Assembly (NCBI RefSeq): GCF_004368405.1
Contig: NZ_SBJH01000010.1
Location: forward strand, 186,001-250,000
Direction: 5' to 3'
Source of the DNA: Olivibacter sp. XZL3
Lineage (GTDB): Bacteria; Bacteroidota; Bacteroidia; Sphingobacteriales; Sphingobacteriaceae
Length of the DNA stretch: 64,000 nt
In this document: piece by piece, positions 8,909 to 17,644 of the stretch
Layout of the letters: each line of letters begins with the position of its first letter
How positions within the stretch are numbered: the first letter of the stretch is position 1
Program-made: the position numbers and the translations under genes
The notes under the pieces: model-generated
Database searches by the model: none
What the model was told of the DNA's origin: nothing
The model's input: the letters and a program-made list of their open reading frames with translations, nothing else

Positions 8909-9379
8909 ATGAGTAATTTTAGCAAAAAATTTGAGCATGTCGCCAACAAGTTCACGCAATGGAGTGGATCTTCGTGGGCTTTTGGAATCGCCTTTGGGCT
9001 TATAATCGGATGGGCTATCTCTGGACCGGTATTTGGCTTTTCCGATACATGGCAGCTTGTGATAAATACCGGTACAACCATAGTCACTTTCCTAATGGTT
9101 TTTCTTATACAGAAAACGCAAAATAAGGACTCGAAGGCCATCCACCTCAAATTAAACGAACTGGTTGCGGCCAGCTATAAAGCAAGTAACCGCTTGGTTG
9201 ATGTTGAGGATCTCACTGAAGAAGAGCTCGACACATTGCATAAATATTATCAGCTTATTGCCGACAGAGCGGAGACGGAAAAGGATATCCATAAATCTCA
9301 TTCCATTGAAGCGGCCGAACGCTTGCATAAATATAAGGCCAGTAAGGAAGCAACAGATCCATCGGAATCTACGTCTTAA
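8909..9379 (+). CDS. Low-affinity iron permease family protein
   Basis: A 156-aa protein with two hydrophobic helices (about residues 22-42 and 48-67), then a soluble helical tail. The first helix region (WSGSSWAFGIAFGLIIGW) and the FLIQKTQNKDSKAIHLKLNEL stretch are hallmarks of the small bacterial proteins annotated as low-affinity iron permease (Fet4-like). Most such proteins have not been tested, so iron transport is a family label only. It is divergent from the ABC exporter and is probably monocistronic. Confidence 0.8.
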   Translation: MSNFSKKFEHVANKFTQWSGSSWAFGIAFGLIIGWAISGPVFGFSDTWQLVINTGTTIVTFLMVFLIQKTQNKDSKAIHLKLNELVAASYKASNRLVDVEDLTEEELDTLHKYYQLIADRAETEKDIHKSHSIEAAERLHKYKASKEATDPSESTS

Positions 9380-9466
9380 ATATTGCCTCTAAGGCTTTGA
9401 CTTCATGATGCCGCACGGTAATTTAAGTTGATCTTTAATTTTTCAGGCGAAGCCAGCTTCGACGCA

Positions 9467-11188
9467 TCATTCACTCCGCAAGCTTTCTATAGGACTGTCC
9501 AATGCCGCCTTAACTGCCTGGAAGCTTATGGTAATTAGGGCAATGAATATGGCCAATGCCCCCGCCGAAACAAACATCCACCATGAAAGGTTAATGTGGT
9601 ATGCGAAATTATTTAGCCAAATACTCATTATCCACCATCCAATCGGAATTGCTAATAATAAGGCAAGGAATACGAGCTTGAGAAAGCCTACAGAAAGCAA
9701 ATAGGCTACATTGGCTACCGACGCTCCCAAAACTTTTCGAACACCAATTTCCTTTACTCGGGATGTAACCGAAAACACGGTTAAACCAAATAATCCCAAA
9801 CAGGATATGAAGGTAGCAAGTACAGCAAAACAGGTGGCGATGCGGCTCACCGTTTGCTCGCTCTGGTACAATTTTGAGAACTCCCAGTCAGAAAACTGAT
9901 AAGTAAAAGGCACCGCCGGATTCATTCGTTGATGTATAGTCTTAAGCCCCTGTAATGCCTTTTCTATTTTTTGGGGAGCTAGGCGAATGAGAACCGTTCC
10001 CCAACCCCAATCGTCATCGAGTCGTATAATAAGCGGTTCAATGACTTGATGCATGGAATTAAAATGAAAATCTTTTAACACGCCAATAACATGCCCTTCG
10101 CGTCCGTTCCAGTTTAGCATTTGTCCAATGGGCTGTTTAAGTCCCATCGCCTTTACCGCAGTTTCATTGATTAGAAAGGCCGCGGTGTCTGTACCGAAAA
10201 CAGCGGAAAAGTCACGCCCTTCTTCGAGCTGGAGACGCATAGTCTTGATGAAATCATAGCCCACTATAGCGTCGGTAAACGATAAGGTGGTTTCTTCCGA
10301 TTTGCCCGGCATAGCCAAGATTGTAAACAAACGAACATACGCTATACGCCCTCCACTGGGGTAGCCATTTTTGAAAACGCTGTACAGGTATTTATCGGTA
10401 TAAGCCAATAAACCGAGCTCGTGTTCAATTCCGTTTTCGCGACTAATGTACTGATAAAGAAAATCCTGTATTTTGGATTCCAATAGGTATAAATCAGCCC
10501 CCTTTTTTAGTAGGATAAAGGTTGCCGGCGAAGCACTTCCCCAAGTTGAGGCCCATTTATTTTTAGCGATGAAAGGTTTCCAAGCTCTTAGAAAATCAAA
10601 CTGCTGCGACGAGTTGGCCGGAATATCTTCAAAAACCGCTGTAACCTCTAAATCTTCCTCTGCTTCCAATCGTATCGTTTGTCCGATGGCCTCTTCCGGG
10701 CTACCGAAAAAATAGGTCGCCATTCGTCGAGAAATCGCTATACCATCTGGAGCAGCAAGTGCAAATGTCTTATTCCCTAATAATAAAGGGTAACTGAACA
10801 TCGATAAAAAATCGTTCCCTGCAAAAAAGCCGACCATTTTGCCTGTCTTTCCCTTTACCTCCAAATTACTACCCGTACCCGGAGCGGCAATATATTCAAA
10901 ACCACTAGCCATTTCAATTTCAGGAAATTTGCGCTTAAGTTCATCTGCCAAAAGGCCCTGTGTGGCAAAACCTGCTTCCGACTTTCCCTCATAAGTGTTG
11001 CGGCTATATACCTGAAATAAGCGGTCGCTCTGTTTATGGAAATGGTCCATCTGTCTTTCATCCTGCACCCAAAGCAATAAGAAAATACTGCTACAAATGC
11101 CCAGGGCTAAACCGGCCACGTTGAGCATCGACGTGAGTCGGTCCTTCATCAGAAAACGCCAAACGCTTTTAACTTGCTGCATTACCAT
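9467..11188 (-). CDS. MacB/FtsX-type permease with a large in-frame internal deletion
   Basis: A 573-aa protein. The N-terminal helix (NVAGLALGICSSIFLLLW) and first periplasmic domain are normal. At about residue 290 (near 10305-10318) YVRLFTILA runs directly into PGKSEETTLSF and the second periplasmic domain. In full-length relatives such as the gene at 15123 about 220 residues stand here, holding the rest of the first FtsX domain and its helices. The second FtsX domain is intact (SRVKEIGVRKVLGAS and three helices). The frame stays open across the junction. Such a protein keeps one of two FtsX domains and is probably non-functional or altered. A sigma54-like promoter and paired palindromes lie upstream. 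Confidence 0.85.
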   Translation of the reverse strand: MVMQQVKSVWRFLMKDRLTSMLNVAGLALGICSSIFLLLWVQDERQMDHFHKQSDRLFQVYSRNTYEGKSEAGFATQGLLADELKRKFPEIEMASGFEYIAAPGTGSNLEVKGKTGKMVGFFAGNDFLSMFSYPLLLGNKTFALAAPDGIAISRRMATYFFGSPEEAIGQTIRLEAEEDLEVTAVFEDIPANSSQQFDFLRAWKPFIAKNKWASTWGSASPATFILLKKGADLYLLESKIQDFLYQYISRENGIEHELGLLAYTDKYLYSVFKNGYPSGGRIAYVRLFTILAMPGKSEETTLSFTDAIVGYDFIKTMRLQLEEGRDFSAVFGTDTAAFLINETAVKAMGLKQPIGQMLNWNGREGHVIGVLKDFHFNSMHQVIEPLIIRLDDDWGWGTVLIRLAPQKIEKALQGLKTIHQRMNPAVPFTYQFSDWEFSKLYQSEQTVSRIATCFAVLATFISCLGLFGLTVFSVTSRVKEIGVRKVLGASVANVAYLLSVGFLKLVFLALLLAIPIGWWIMSIWLNNFAYHINLSWWMFVSAGALAIFIALITISFQAVKAALDSPIESLRSE

Positions 11189-11212
11189 TTTTTATCCGTT
11201 TACTAGGAGGCT

Positions 11213-11228
11213 ATCAAAGGAGCTGCCA
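11213..11228 (-). promoter_or_regulatory. Sigma54-like -24/-12 promoter of the FtsX gene
   Basis: On the minus strand the sequence reads TGGCAGC, 4 nt, TTGAT. It matches the sigma54 consensus TGGCACG-N4-TTGCW at the -24 element and in spacing, with GA in place of GC at -12. It ends 24 bp before the start codon. The palindromes at 11281-11318 lie 52 bp further upstream, a plausible activator position. Confidence 0.5.
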
Positions 11229-11280
11229 GATGATAAAATGGCTGTAGGTATGTATTAACAAAGGGAATCGGTTTTTCTAT

Positions 11281-11318
11281 TGTCCGTAAACGGACACTTT
11301 TTTGTTCGGTATCGAACA
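11281..11318. promoter_or_regulatory. Paired 16-bp palindromic activator sites (TGTNCG-N4-CGNACA)
   Basis: TGTCCG-N4-CGGACA at 11281-11296 and TGTTCG-N4-CGAACA at 11303-11318 are perfect palindromes whose centres lie 22 bp, two helical turns, apart. The same pair with the same spacing occurs upstream of the full-length FtsX gene at 15123. I read them as binding sites of an NtrC-family dimeric activator. Confidence 0.65.
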
Positions 11319-11403
11319 GCGATATACTATTTTCAATTTTCACCCTATAAAATATACATTTTATTGTGCTTGGATTGTGTATACAACACTATCTAATCCT
11401 GAT

Positions 11404-11411
11404 TAACTTTG
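11404..11411 (+). promoter_or_regulatory. Bacteroidota -7 element for the tRNA gene
   Basis: TAACTTTG fits the TAnnTTTG -7 consensus and lies 13 bp before the tRNA, as expected for a short leader. A matching -33 TTTG at the usual spacing is not obvious. Confidence 0.45.
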
Positions 11412-11424
11412 TACTATAACAAAA

Positions 11425-11495
11425 GGTCGGATGGCCGAGCGGTTAGGCAGAGCTCCGCAAGAGATCCCACAGTGGTTCGAATCCACTTCCGACCT
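11425..11495 (+). tRNA. tRNA-Cys (GCA) with atypical anticodon arm
   Basis: A 71-nt cloverleaf. The acceptor stem is GGTCGGA with TCCGACC and there is a GCC/GGC D-stem. A perfect T-arm (AGTGG/CCACT) carries the loop TTCGAAT, and the discriminator is T73 as expected for Cys. The anticodon is GCA. Two features are odd: position 33, almost always T, is C, and the anticodon stem has one G-A mismatch (29-41). CCA is not encoded. It may be functional or a decaying copy. It is followed by the strong hairpin at 11528-11563. Confidence 0.85.
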
Positions 11496-11527
11496 CCTAT
11501 TGAACTGACTCTTTCCTGATTTTGATT

Positions 11528-11563
11528 AAGCCTGTATTTCTGCCGAAGCAGAAATACAGGCTT
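11528..11563. terminator. Strong bidirectional terminator hairpin
   Basis: A perfect 16-bp stem (11528-11543 with 11548-11563) closed by a CGAA tetraloop, followed by ACATTTT on the plus strand. It lies between the tRNA and the end of the leftward rtcB gene and can serve both. Confidence 0.8.
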
Positions 11564-11608
11564 ACATTTTAAAAACATCAGTTATTTCCGGAATGCAAAG
11601 AAACTGCA

Positions 11609-13039
11609 TCAGTCTTCTCTGCTACCGTCATCCGCCATGCGGACCATCTTTGGCGTGAACGTTGCCACAATATCCACCAGATCTTGCTGTGCCGCCATCA
11701 CTTCGTGGATGTCTTTATAGGCCATAGGGGCTTCGTCGCGCCCGGCACCTACCAATGTGACTCCATGGGCGTTCAACACTGCTTGCATGTCTGCGCGACT
11801 GATTGTTTTGATTGCTTGCGTGCGGCTCATTTGCCGACCGGCGCCATGTGCCGCCGAGTTGATAGAGTCAGCCTCACCCTTGCCGCGTACCAGAAAGCCC
11901 GGGGCTGTCATCGAACCTGGAATGATGCCCATTACGCCTTCTCCAGCCGGTGTAGCGCCCTTTCGGTGTACCACCACTTCACGGCCATTCCATGTTTCTT
12001 TCCAAGCAAAATTATGGTGATTTTCTACGCGGGCCAGTACCGTTGAACCGAGGGCCGTGGCCATCTTATGATGGATGACTTCGTGATTAGCCGAGGCATA
12101 GTCGCCGGCTAAATTCATCGCTTGCCAGTAGGCTTGGCCTGCCTCGGTGTCCAGACCGAGGTACGCCAAATTACTTGCCTCCTGCGGCAGTCGGCACAAC
12201 TCTTTTGCCAGTTTCGTAAAGTGACCAGCTATGGTCGCGCCGAAGCCCCGTGAACCGGAGTGGGAGAGGAGTGCCAAATATTTTCCGGCCGGAACACCTA
12301 ATGCTTTATCAGCTTGTAGAAATTCGATGATGCCAAATTCGGCAAAGTGATTGCCGCCTCCAGATGTGCCGAGCTGCGCCCATGCTTTATCTTTCAGGCC
12401 TGAAATAAAAGGCGATAAGTCAAATGCAGGGTCGCTTAATACAGCGTGGTCGGCACGTTCGGATTGCTTAAAGCCCTGTCCCGCTCCAAAGCGAGTCTGC
12501 GCAATTAACTCTCTTTTAAATTTTGCCTGATGTTCCGTAAAGAAAGCTTCCGGGATATCGTAAATGGATAACGCCATCCGGCAGCCAATATCTACCCCTA
12601 CACCGTAAGGAATCACGGCGTTTTCCACGGCAAGCACGCCGCCAATCGGCAAACCATAGCCTTGGTGGGCATCGGGCATCAGTGCGCCGGCAACCGTCAC
12701 GGGCAATTGCATGGCGATGTCCATTTGCTTACGCGCACCTTCCTCAATTTGTTCAGCGCCGTAAATAGCGTAGCTGTCCGTTTGTTGTCGCAAAGGAATA
12801 GAGACATCGCCCTGCATATTCGCCTCTTCTATTAATGCCCCGGCAAGCTTACCATATACAGTATGCCCAATATACTCCTTCGGCGTTGCCAGCACATCCG
12901 TTAATTGCGCTAGTAGTGTCTTTTTCTCTATTTGCATATTCTGGTCGGCCGTTCGTAATGCGATGCCAAAAGCACGTCCGGGCATATAACCGATGGCGAG
13001 CAGTTCTTCGCTGCTGATGCGTTCGTTTGTTGTACTCAT
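11609..13039 (-). CDS. rtcB: RtcB-family RNA ligase
   Basis: A 476-aa protein that matches RtcB, the GTP- and Mn-dependent ligase that joins 2',3'-cyclic phosphate or 3'-phosphate ends to 5'-OH ends. The metal-binding motifs are visible: MPDAHQGYG (near residue 120), GVDIGC with the conserved Cys (near 147), and GGGNHF. The nucleotidyl-accepting His is in HGAGRQMSR (near residue 398). In bacteria the enzyme repairs cleaved tRNA or rRNA. No rtcA or RtcR-like regulator is adjacent. The gene ends beside tRNA-Cys but is transcribed toward it, so co-transcription is excluded. Confidence 0.93.
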   Translation of the reverse strand: MSTTNERISSEELLAIGYMPGRAFGIALRTADQNMQIEKKTLLAQLTDVLATPKEYIGHTVYGKLAGALIEEANMQGDVSIPLRQQTDSYAIYGAEQIEEGARKQMDIAMQLPVTVAGALMPDAHQGYGLPIGGVLAVENAVIPYGVGVDIGCRMALSIYDIPEAFFTEHQAKFKRELIAQTRFGAGQGFKQSERADHAVLSDPAFDLSPFISGLKDKAWAQLGTSGGGNHFAEFGIIEFLQADKALGVPAGKYLALLSHSGSRGFGATIAGHFTKLAKELCRLPQEASNLAYLGLDTEAGQAYWQAMNLAGDYASANHEVIHHKMATALGSTVLARVENHHNFAWKETWNGREVVVHRKGATPAGEGVMGIIPGSMTAPGFLVRGKGEADSINSAAHGAGRQMSRTQAIKTISRADMQAVLNAHGVTLVGAGRDEAPMAYKDIHEVMAAQQDLVDIVATFTPKMVRMADDGSRED

Positions 13040-13258
13040 CTGTAATCAGTTTAACACTTCTCTTTTTACTATTCACCATGTTCCTTGTCATCTTAACCGT
13101 TTTCTTCAGGTTATTGTTTCTTTAGCGTTAGGGTGCTTGCTTGGCGAATAACCGATAACCACACTTAATATCGTGTAAGCGAAGTAGGCCATGGCGATCA
13201 AGTCGTTAAAAGCTGTTAAATTTTTATAAAGTTGCTGCAGAATAAGCAATTTTATAGA

Positions 13259-14908
13259 ATGAAACGTATTTCCTTGTTCTGCTTGCTTTTAGCTGTCGGC
13301 TTTCCATTCGGTTTATGGTCGCAAGTCCGGTTTACCGGCCGTGTGATCGATTCACAGCATAAGAAACCATTGGCCTATGTCAATGTCGGTATTCGAGATA
13401 AAAATATAGGCACGCTTGCGGACCAGACGGGTGTCTTTTTACTGCTTATCCCGCCAGGACATGAAGCCGATACGCTTAGTTTTTCGTTGGTGGGCTATAA
13501 AAACAGCAATATTCCAATCAAGAATTTAGAATCAGGGGGCCAACAAATCATTGCATTAGAAAAGAAGAGTATAGAATTGGATGAGGTGGAAGTGGCTGCG
13601 CGCCAGTCGGAAGAGCGGCGATTCGGTATAAAGCGGCGGGGGCTGCTGATGCACTTTGCAGACGGCATGTTCAATAAAGACGATAGCTTTGAGATTGGGC
13701 AGCTTATCAAACTCGGAGCTCATCCCGTAAAAATCAATACCGTGAATCTTTATTTGCTCGAATCCCGACCAGACAGCGCTATCTTTCGGATAAATTTTTA
13801 TGGATACCGAGATGGTAAGCCGGCTGAACGCATCGTCGAAAAAAGCATCGTGCAGCGCAAAGCAATTAAAAAAGGTTGGTTGTCCTTCGATTTGTCCAAA
13901 GAACATATTCAGCTGTCTGGTGACGTCGTAGTAACCTTGGAGTTTTTACCCGATCAGCCCGCGAAATTCCAACCGATCAGTTATGAGGTAAAGCTGGGAG
14001 GCAGTTCAAAAAGTTTCTATCGTCGCAGCAGCCTGGGTTCCTGGAGCACACCGCCTCATCATTATTGTCTTAACCTAAGTGGAGTAATAGACAGAGCAGC
14101 GCCTGTACAGGCCGAGGAAGATGTTGCGTCCGAACCCACCTTTATATTACCGTCGGCCGTGACGAATACGGCGTATAGTATCTTTTTGCATCTACCTGAA
14201 GGTTACACCAGAGACACCAGCAGTCGGTACCCCCTGCTATTGCTTCTTGATGGAAATGCCTATTTCGACGCCATGAAAGAGGCAGTTATTAAACGCAAAA
14301 ACAAAGTTCCGAATTCAATACAGCCAATCCTAGTAGGTATTGGCTATGAAAATGCATACGTGATGGATTCGCTTCGCGTACGCGATTATACCTTTCCGAA
14401 CGCACTTCCTGCTGATAGTTTCGCCACTAGTGGTGGTGCGGCACGATTCTATCGCTTTATAAATGATGAACTGCTGCCGCATATAGACAGCGGCTATCGA
14501 ACACAACGTAATGCGGGCACCATAATGGGGCATTCATTCGGGGGGTATTTTGTGTTATACGCCTTTGCCCGTCAGCTCGAGGAGGAAGCCGATCGGCTCT
14601 CGGAGTTGACCAACTATGTGGCAGCCAGCCCATCCATTAGCTATCGGGACGGATATATTGTGAGGCAATTGAGGCAGCAAATGGAAAAAACGCCGCCGAA
14701 AAAAAAACTTTATAAAAAGTTGTATTTAACTATGGGTGAAGAAGAATTGGCGGATGATACAACCGGCCTTTTCAATCAATTAAAAGTGATGCCGACTAAA
14801 GGTGGCGGGATGGAAATCAAGACCAAAGAATACAAGCATACCGATCATATGGGCACCGCGATCCCTTCTTTCGAGGATGCTCTTAAAGAAGATCACCGAT
14901 TTCGATGA
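13259..14908 (+). CDS. Secreted two-domain protein: carboxypeptidase-regulatory-like domain plus esterase
   Basis: From the ATG at 13259 the product has 549 aa and a signal peptide ending near GLWSQ. About residues 20-105 form a CarboxypepD_reg-like beta-sandwich (FTGRVIDSQHKKPLAYVNV), and a middle region of about 150 residues is unassigned. From about residue 300 to the end is an alpha/beta-hydrolase of the Fes/IroE/esterase-D (COG2819) type, with the nucleophile in GHSFGG and a late His in HTDHMG. Family members hydrolyse siderophore or other esters. The N-terminal pairing is common in Bacteroidota exported enzymes. It is monocistronic. Confidence 0.8.
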   Translation: MKRISLFCLLLAVGFPFGLWSQVRFTGRVIDSQHKKPLAYVNVGIRDKNIGTLADQTGVFLLLIPPGHEADTLSFSLVGYKNSNIPIKNLESGGQQIIALEKKSIELDEVEVAARQSEERRFGIKRRGLLMHFADGMFNKDDSFEIGQLIKLGAHPVKINTVNLYLLESRPDSAIFRINFYGYRDGKPAERIVEKSIVQRKAIKKGWLSFDLSKEHIQLSGDVVVTLEFLPDQPAKFQPISYEVKLGGSSKSFYRRSSLGSWSTPPHHYCLNLSGVIDRAAPVQAEEDVASEPTFILPSAVTNTAYSIFLHLPEGYTRDTSSRYPLLLLLDGNAYFDAMKEAVIKRKNKVPNSIQPILVGIGYENAYVMDSLRVRDYTFPNALPADSFATSGGAARFYRFINDELLPHIDSGYRTQRNAGTIMGHSFGGYFVLYAFARQLEEEADRLSELTNYVAASPSISYRDGYIVRQLRQQMEKTPPKKKLYKKLYLTMGEEELADDTTGLFNQLKVMPTKGGGMEIKTKEYKHTDHMGTAIPSFEDALKEDHRFR

Positions 14909-14942
14909 AGAAAGCTACACGTCGGCATAACAATAAGGAAGG

Positions 14943-14980
14943 TGTACGAGTACGGACAAACCGGTGTTCGAATACGAACA
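14943..14980. promoter_or_regulatory. Paired palindromic activator sites upstream of the full-length FtsX gene
   Basis: TGTACG-N4-CGGACA at 14943-14958 (one mismatch) and TGTTCG-N4-CGAACA at 14965-14980 (perfect, extendable to a 12-bp stem) have centres 22 bp apart, exactly as at 11281-11318. The second is also a hairpin that could terminate the upstream esterase gene, but the pair spacing argues for protein binding. Confidence 0.65.
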
Positions 14981-15033
14981 CCGGTTGAAAAGATCAAAGT
15001 GTCAGTTCTTTGATTATCAGTGTTTTGTTTCTT

Positions 15034-15049
15034 TGGCAACTTTTTTGGA
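15034..15049 (+). promoter_or_regulatory. Sigma54-like -24/-12 promoter of the full-length FtsX gene
   Basis: TGGCAAC, 4 nt, TTGGA follows the sigma54 pattern with GG in place of GC at -12. It starts 53 bp after the palindrome pair, matching the 52-bp gap at the other FtsX gene, and 73 bp before the start codon. Confidence 0.5.
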
Positions 15050-15122
15050 ATCCGTCATTGACAATAATAGACCAAAGTATTTAGACGGTCTTTAACAGTT
15101 TTCGAAGACACCCACGATACCC

Positions 15123-17516
15123 ATGATAAAAAACTACTTCAAAACCGCATGGCGCAATTTATGGAACAGTAAAATGTTCAGCGCATTGAATATTTTCGGA
15201 TTGGCTGTCGGCCTTGGCGTAGCCTTGTTACTTTCGCTCTTTATCATTCAGGAGCGCTCGTATGACGCTTTTCCTAATCGGGAAAAAATCTTCCGCTTCC
15301 TTGCACATATAAAATATGAAGGAAGCAATATGGTATGGGCCGGTGTGCCCAACGCTGTCGGACCGACAGTGCAGCGCAACAGACCAGAGGTAGTTTTAGC
15401 TGCCCGTACGTTGTTAAATGGCTTCGGTGATAACGCAAATATTACCGTTGGACATGACGCTTATATTGAAAGCCGCTTATATTGGGCCGATCCGGGCATT
15501 CTGGATATATTTGATTTCCAATTTATCCATGGCAGTCGGAAAACAGCACTGAACGAACCCAATACCATTGTGCTGTCCCAAACCAAAGCGAAACAGTATT
15601 TTGGCGATAAAAATCCTGTCAATAAAACCGTAGAATTAGATAGAAACACCACATTGAAAGTAACGGGAGTCTATGCAGATTTGTCGGCTACCAGTACCTT
15701 TGATGCGGAACTGATTGCCTCTTTCAGTACCTCGCATTTTTCGAAAAAAATGACTTGGGACAATGCCAGCTTCGAAACCTGGGTGATGTTGAAAGATGCC
15801 GACGATCGCCTTAAACTGGAGGCTTACCTTCCTAAGATGATCGAGGAGCACGTCGGCGCCGAGGGCACTTATTATGATCTGTCACTTCAGCCGTTGAGTG
15901 AAGTGCATTTAAATTCCACCGGAATTAATAGTTATAGCGACCGGAAGGGTGATGCCGCACAACTTCGGCAATTGACGTATTTAGCCATTGCCTTGCTGTT
16001 GATGGCGGCTATCAATTATATGAATCTCGCGACTGCACGTGCACAGCAGCGCAGTAAAGAAGTAGGAGTAAGTAAGACCCTCGGCGCTAGCAGGAAAGTT
16101 TTGTTGGGGAAGTTTTACGTCGAAACAGCCGTATTGACGCTTATCGCCATTAGCTTCGGCTTGGCGCTGACCGTTTTGGGTATACCCATATTCAACGCGC
16201 TATCCGGCAAGAATTTGGTTTACGGTACACTATCACATCCTGTGTTTTGGGTAGGTTTGCCGATATTGTGGCTTTCGCTCACGCTGTTTTCGGGCCTTTA
16301 CCCAGCAATTATTCTCTCCTCTTATACGCCGCTGGAAGCCCTCCAGAAAGGGAAGACGGTGCGTACCGGATCGGCGCTTTTCCGTCGCTCGCTCGTTGTA
16401 TTGCAGTTTACCGCCAGTATTGTCCTCATTGTAGGTGTTGTTATCATGCACCGGCAGATGGACTTTCTAAGCCACCGTAAACTCGGTTATAATCCGGAGA
16501 ATGTCATTGCAATCGGTCTGAGTTCGCTGAAAAATGAGCAGGAAATAGATGCCCTGCGAAACCAGATAGGTGCATTAGCCTCCACCCAGAGCATGGTGTT
16601 GTCTCAAGCGTTTCCGGGAAAAGGTGAGAGTGGTCATTTCATTCGTAAAGACGAAGCAGATAAGCAGGGTGCTAATTTGTACACGAGTCGAGTGGATGGC
16701 GACATTGAAAACGTACTGCAGCTGAAGCTGCTGGCCGGAAGGATGGTTAAGGAGCGTGTAAACAGCGATACGACAGAAAATGGCGGATGGATTTTCGAGG
16801 TGGTACTTAACAAATACGCGGTTGACTATCTTGGTTTAACACCAGAAGAAGCCATCGGGAAAAAGCCCTTGATAGGGATGGGAGACCATACCTATGTCGT
16901 TGGCGTTGTGGATAACTTCAATTATTCCTCGCTGCACAATCCCATGGGCGCATACGCTTTTACAAACGTGCCCGAAGCACTTCGGTACCTAATGGTGCGT
17001 TTCTCTACGGGCGATCTGCGGAACACGCTTATCCAATATGAAGAGGCATTTAAGCAGGTAGTGCCAAATGCACCTTTCGACTATACCTTCTTAGATAGCC
17101 ATCTGAAAAGTCTCTATTTGGCCGATCGGCAAACGGCATCGGTGCTCCTGGCTTTTTCGGCGCTCGCAGTATTGGTAGGTTGTTTGGGATTGTTTGGCTT
17201 GGCAGCATTTACGGCAGAAAAGCGGACCAAAGAAATAGGTGTGCGCAAGGTGCTCGGTGCCACGGTACCATCCCTGGTTCGTTTACTAAGTATCGACTTT
17301 GTCAAATTAGTATTGGTCGCATTCCTCATTGCCTGTCCTTTGGCATACTGGGCTTTCAGCAAATGGCTGGAAAATTTTGCCTACCGTATTGATATGGAGT
17401 GGTGGATGTTCGGGCTGGCGGGCTTGACAGCTAGCTTCATCGCACTGGCAACCGTAAGCTGGCAGGCGATACGGGCGGCCGTGGCCGACCCAGTGAACAG
17501 TCTGAGGGACGAGTGA
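15123..17516 (+). CDS. MacB/FtsX-type ABC permease, full length
   Basis: A 797-aa inner-membrane permease with the duplicated layout usual in Bacteroidota. A first N-terminal helix (about residues 20-42) and periplasmic domain are followed by a first FtsX domain with three helices at about 280-395 (SKEVGVSKTLGASR). A helix near 430 leads into a second periplasmic domain, then a second FtsX domain at about 675-790 (TKEIGVRKVLGAT). No ATPase is adjacent; such permeases often use an ATPase encoded elsewhere. It shares sigma54-like control with the shortened paralogue at 9467, so both may belong to one envelope-stress or export regulon. It serves as the reference showing what the paralogue has lost. 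Confidence 0.9.
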   Translation: MIKNYFKTAWRNLWNSKMFSALNIFGLAVGLGVALLLSLFIIQERSYDAFPNREKIFRFLAHIKYEGSNMVWAGVPNAVGPTVQRNRPEVVLAARTLLNGFGDNANITVGHDAYIESRLYWADPGILDIFDFQFIHGSRKTALNEPNTIVLSQTKAKQYFGDKNPVNKTVELDRNTTLKVTGVYADLSATSTFDAELIASFSTSHFSKKMTWDNASFETWVMLKDADDRLKLEAYLPKMIEEHVGAEGTYYDLSLQPLSEVHLNSTGINSYSDRKGDAAQLRQLTYLAIALLLMAAINYMNLATARAQQRSKEVGVSKTLGASRKVLLGKFYVETAVLTLIAISFGLALTVLGIPIFNALSGKNLVYGTLSHPVFWVGLPILWLSLTLFSGLYPAIILSSYTPLEALQKGKTVRTGSALFRRSLVVLQFTASIVLIVGVVIMHRQMDFLSHRKLGYNPENVIAIGLSSLKNEQEIDALRNQIGALASTQSMVLSQAFPGKGESGHFIRKDEADKQGANLYTSRVDGDIENVLQLKLLAGRMVKERVNSDTTENGGWIFEVVLNKYAVDYLGLTPEEAIGKKPLIGMGDHTYVVGVVDNFNYSSLHNPMGAYAFTNVPEALRYLMVRFSTGDLRNTLIQYEEAFKQVVPNAPFDYTFLDSHLKSLYLADRQTASVLLAFSALAVLVGCLGLFGLAAFTAEKRTKEIGVRKVLGATVPSLVRLLSIDFVKLVLVAFLIACPLAYWAFSKWLENFAYRIDMEWWMFGLAGLTASFIALATVSWQAIRAAVADPVNSLRDE

Positions 17517-17644
17517 TACTATGTCATGCCTTAGCTCATGTAAGGGTATGCTTAATCCGGTCTTTTTCCCAGCGATAGGTGCGGGAGGCAAGGGCCAGAT
17601 ATAAAACATTTTACCTGTTCGGAATCCAATGGAATGGAGAGCAA

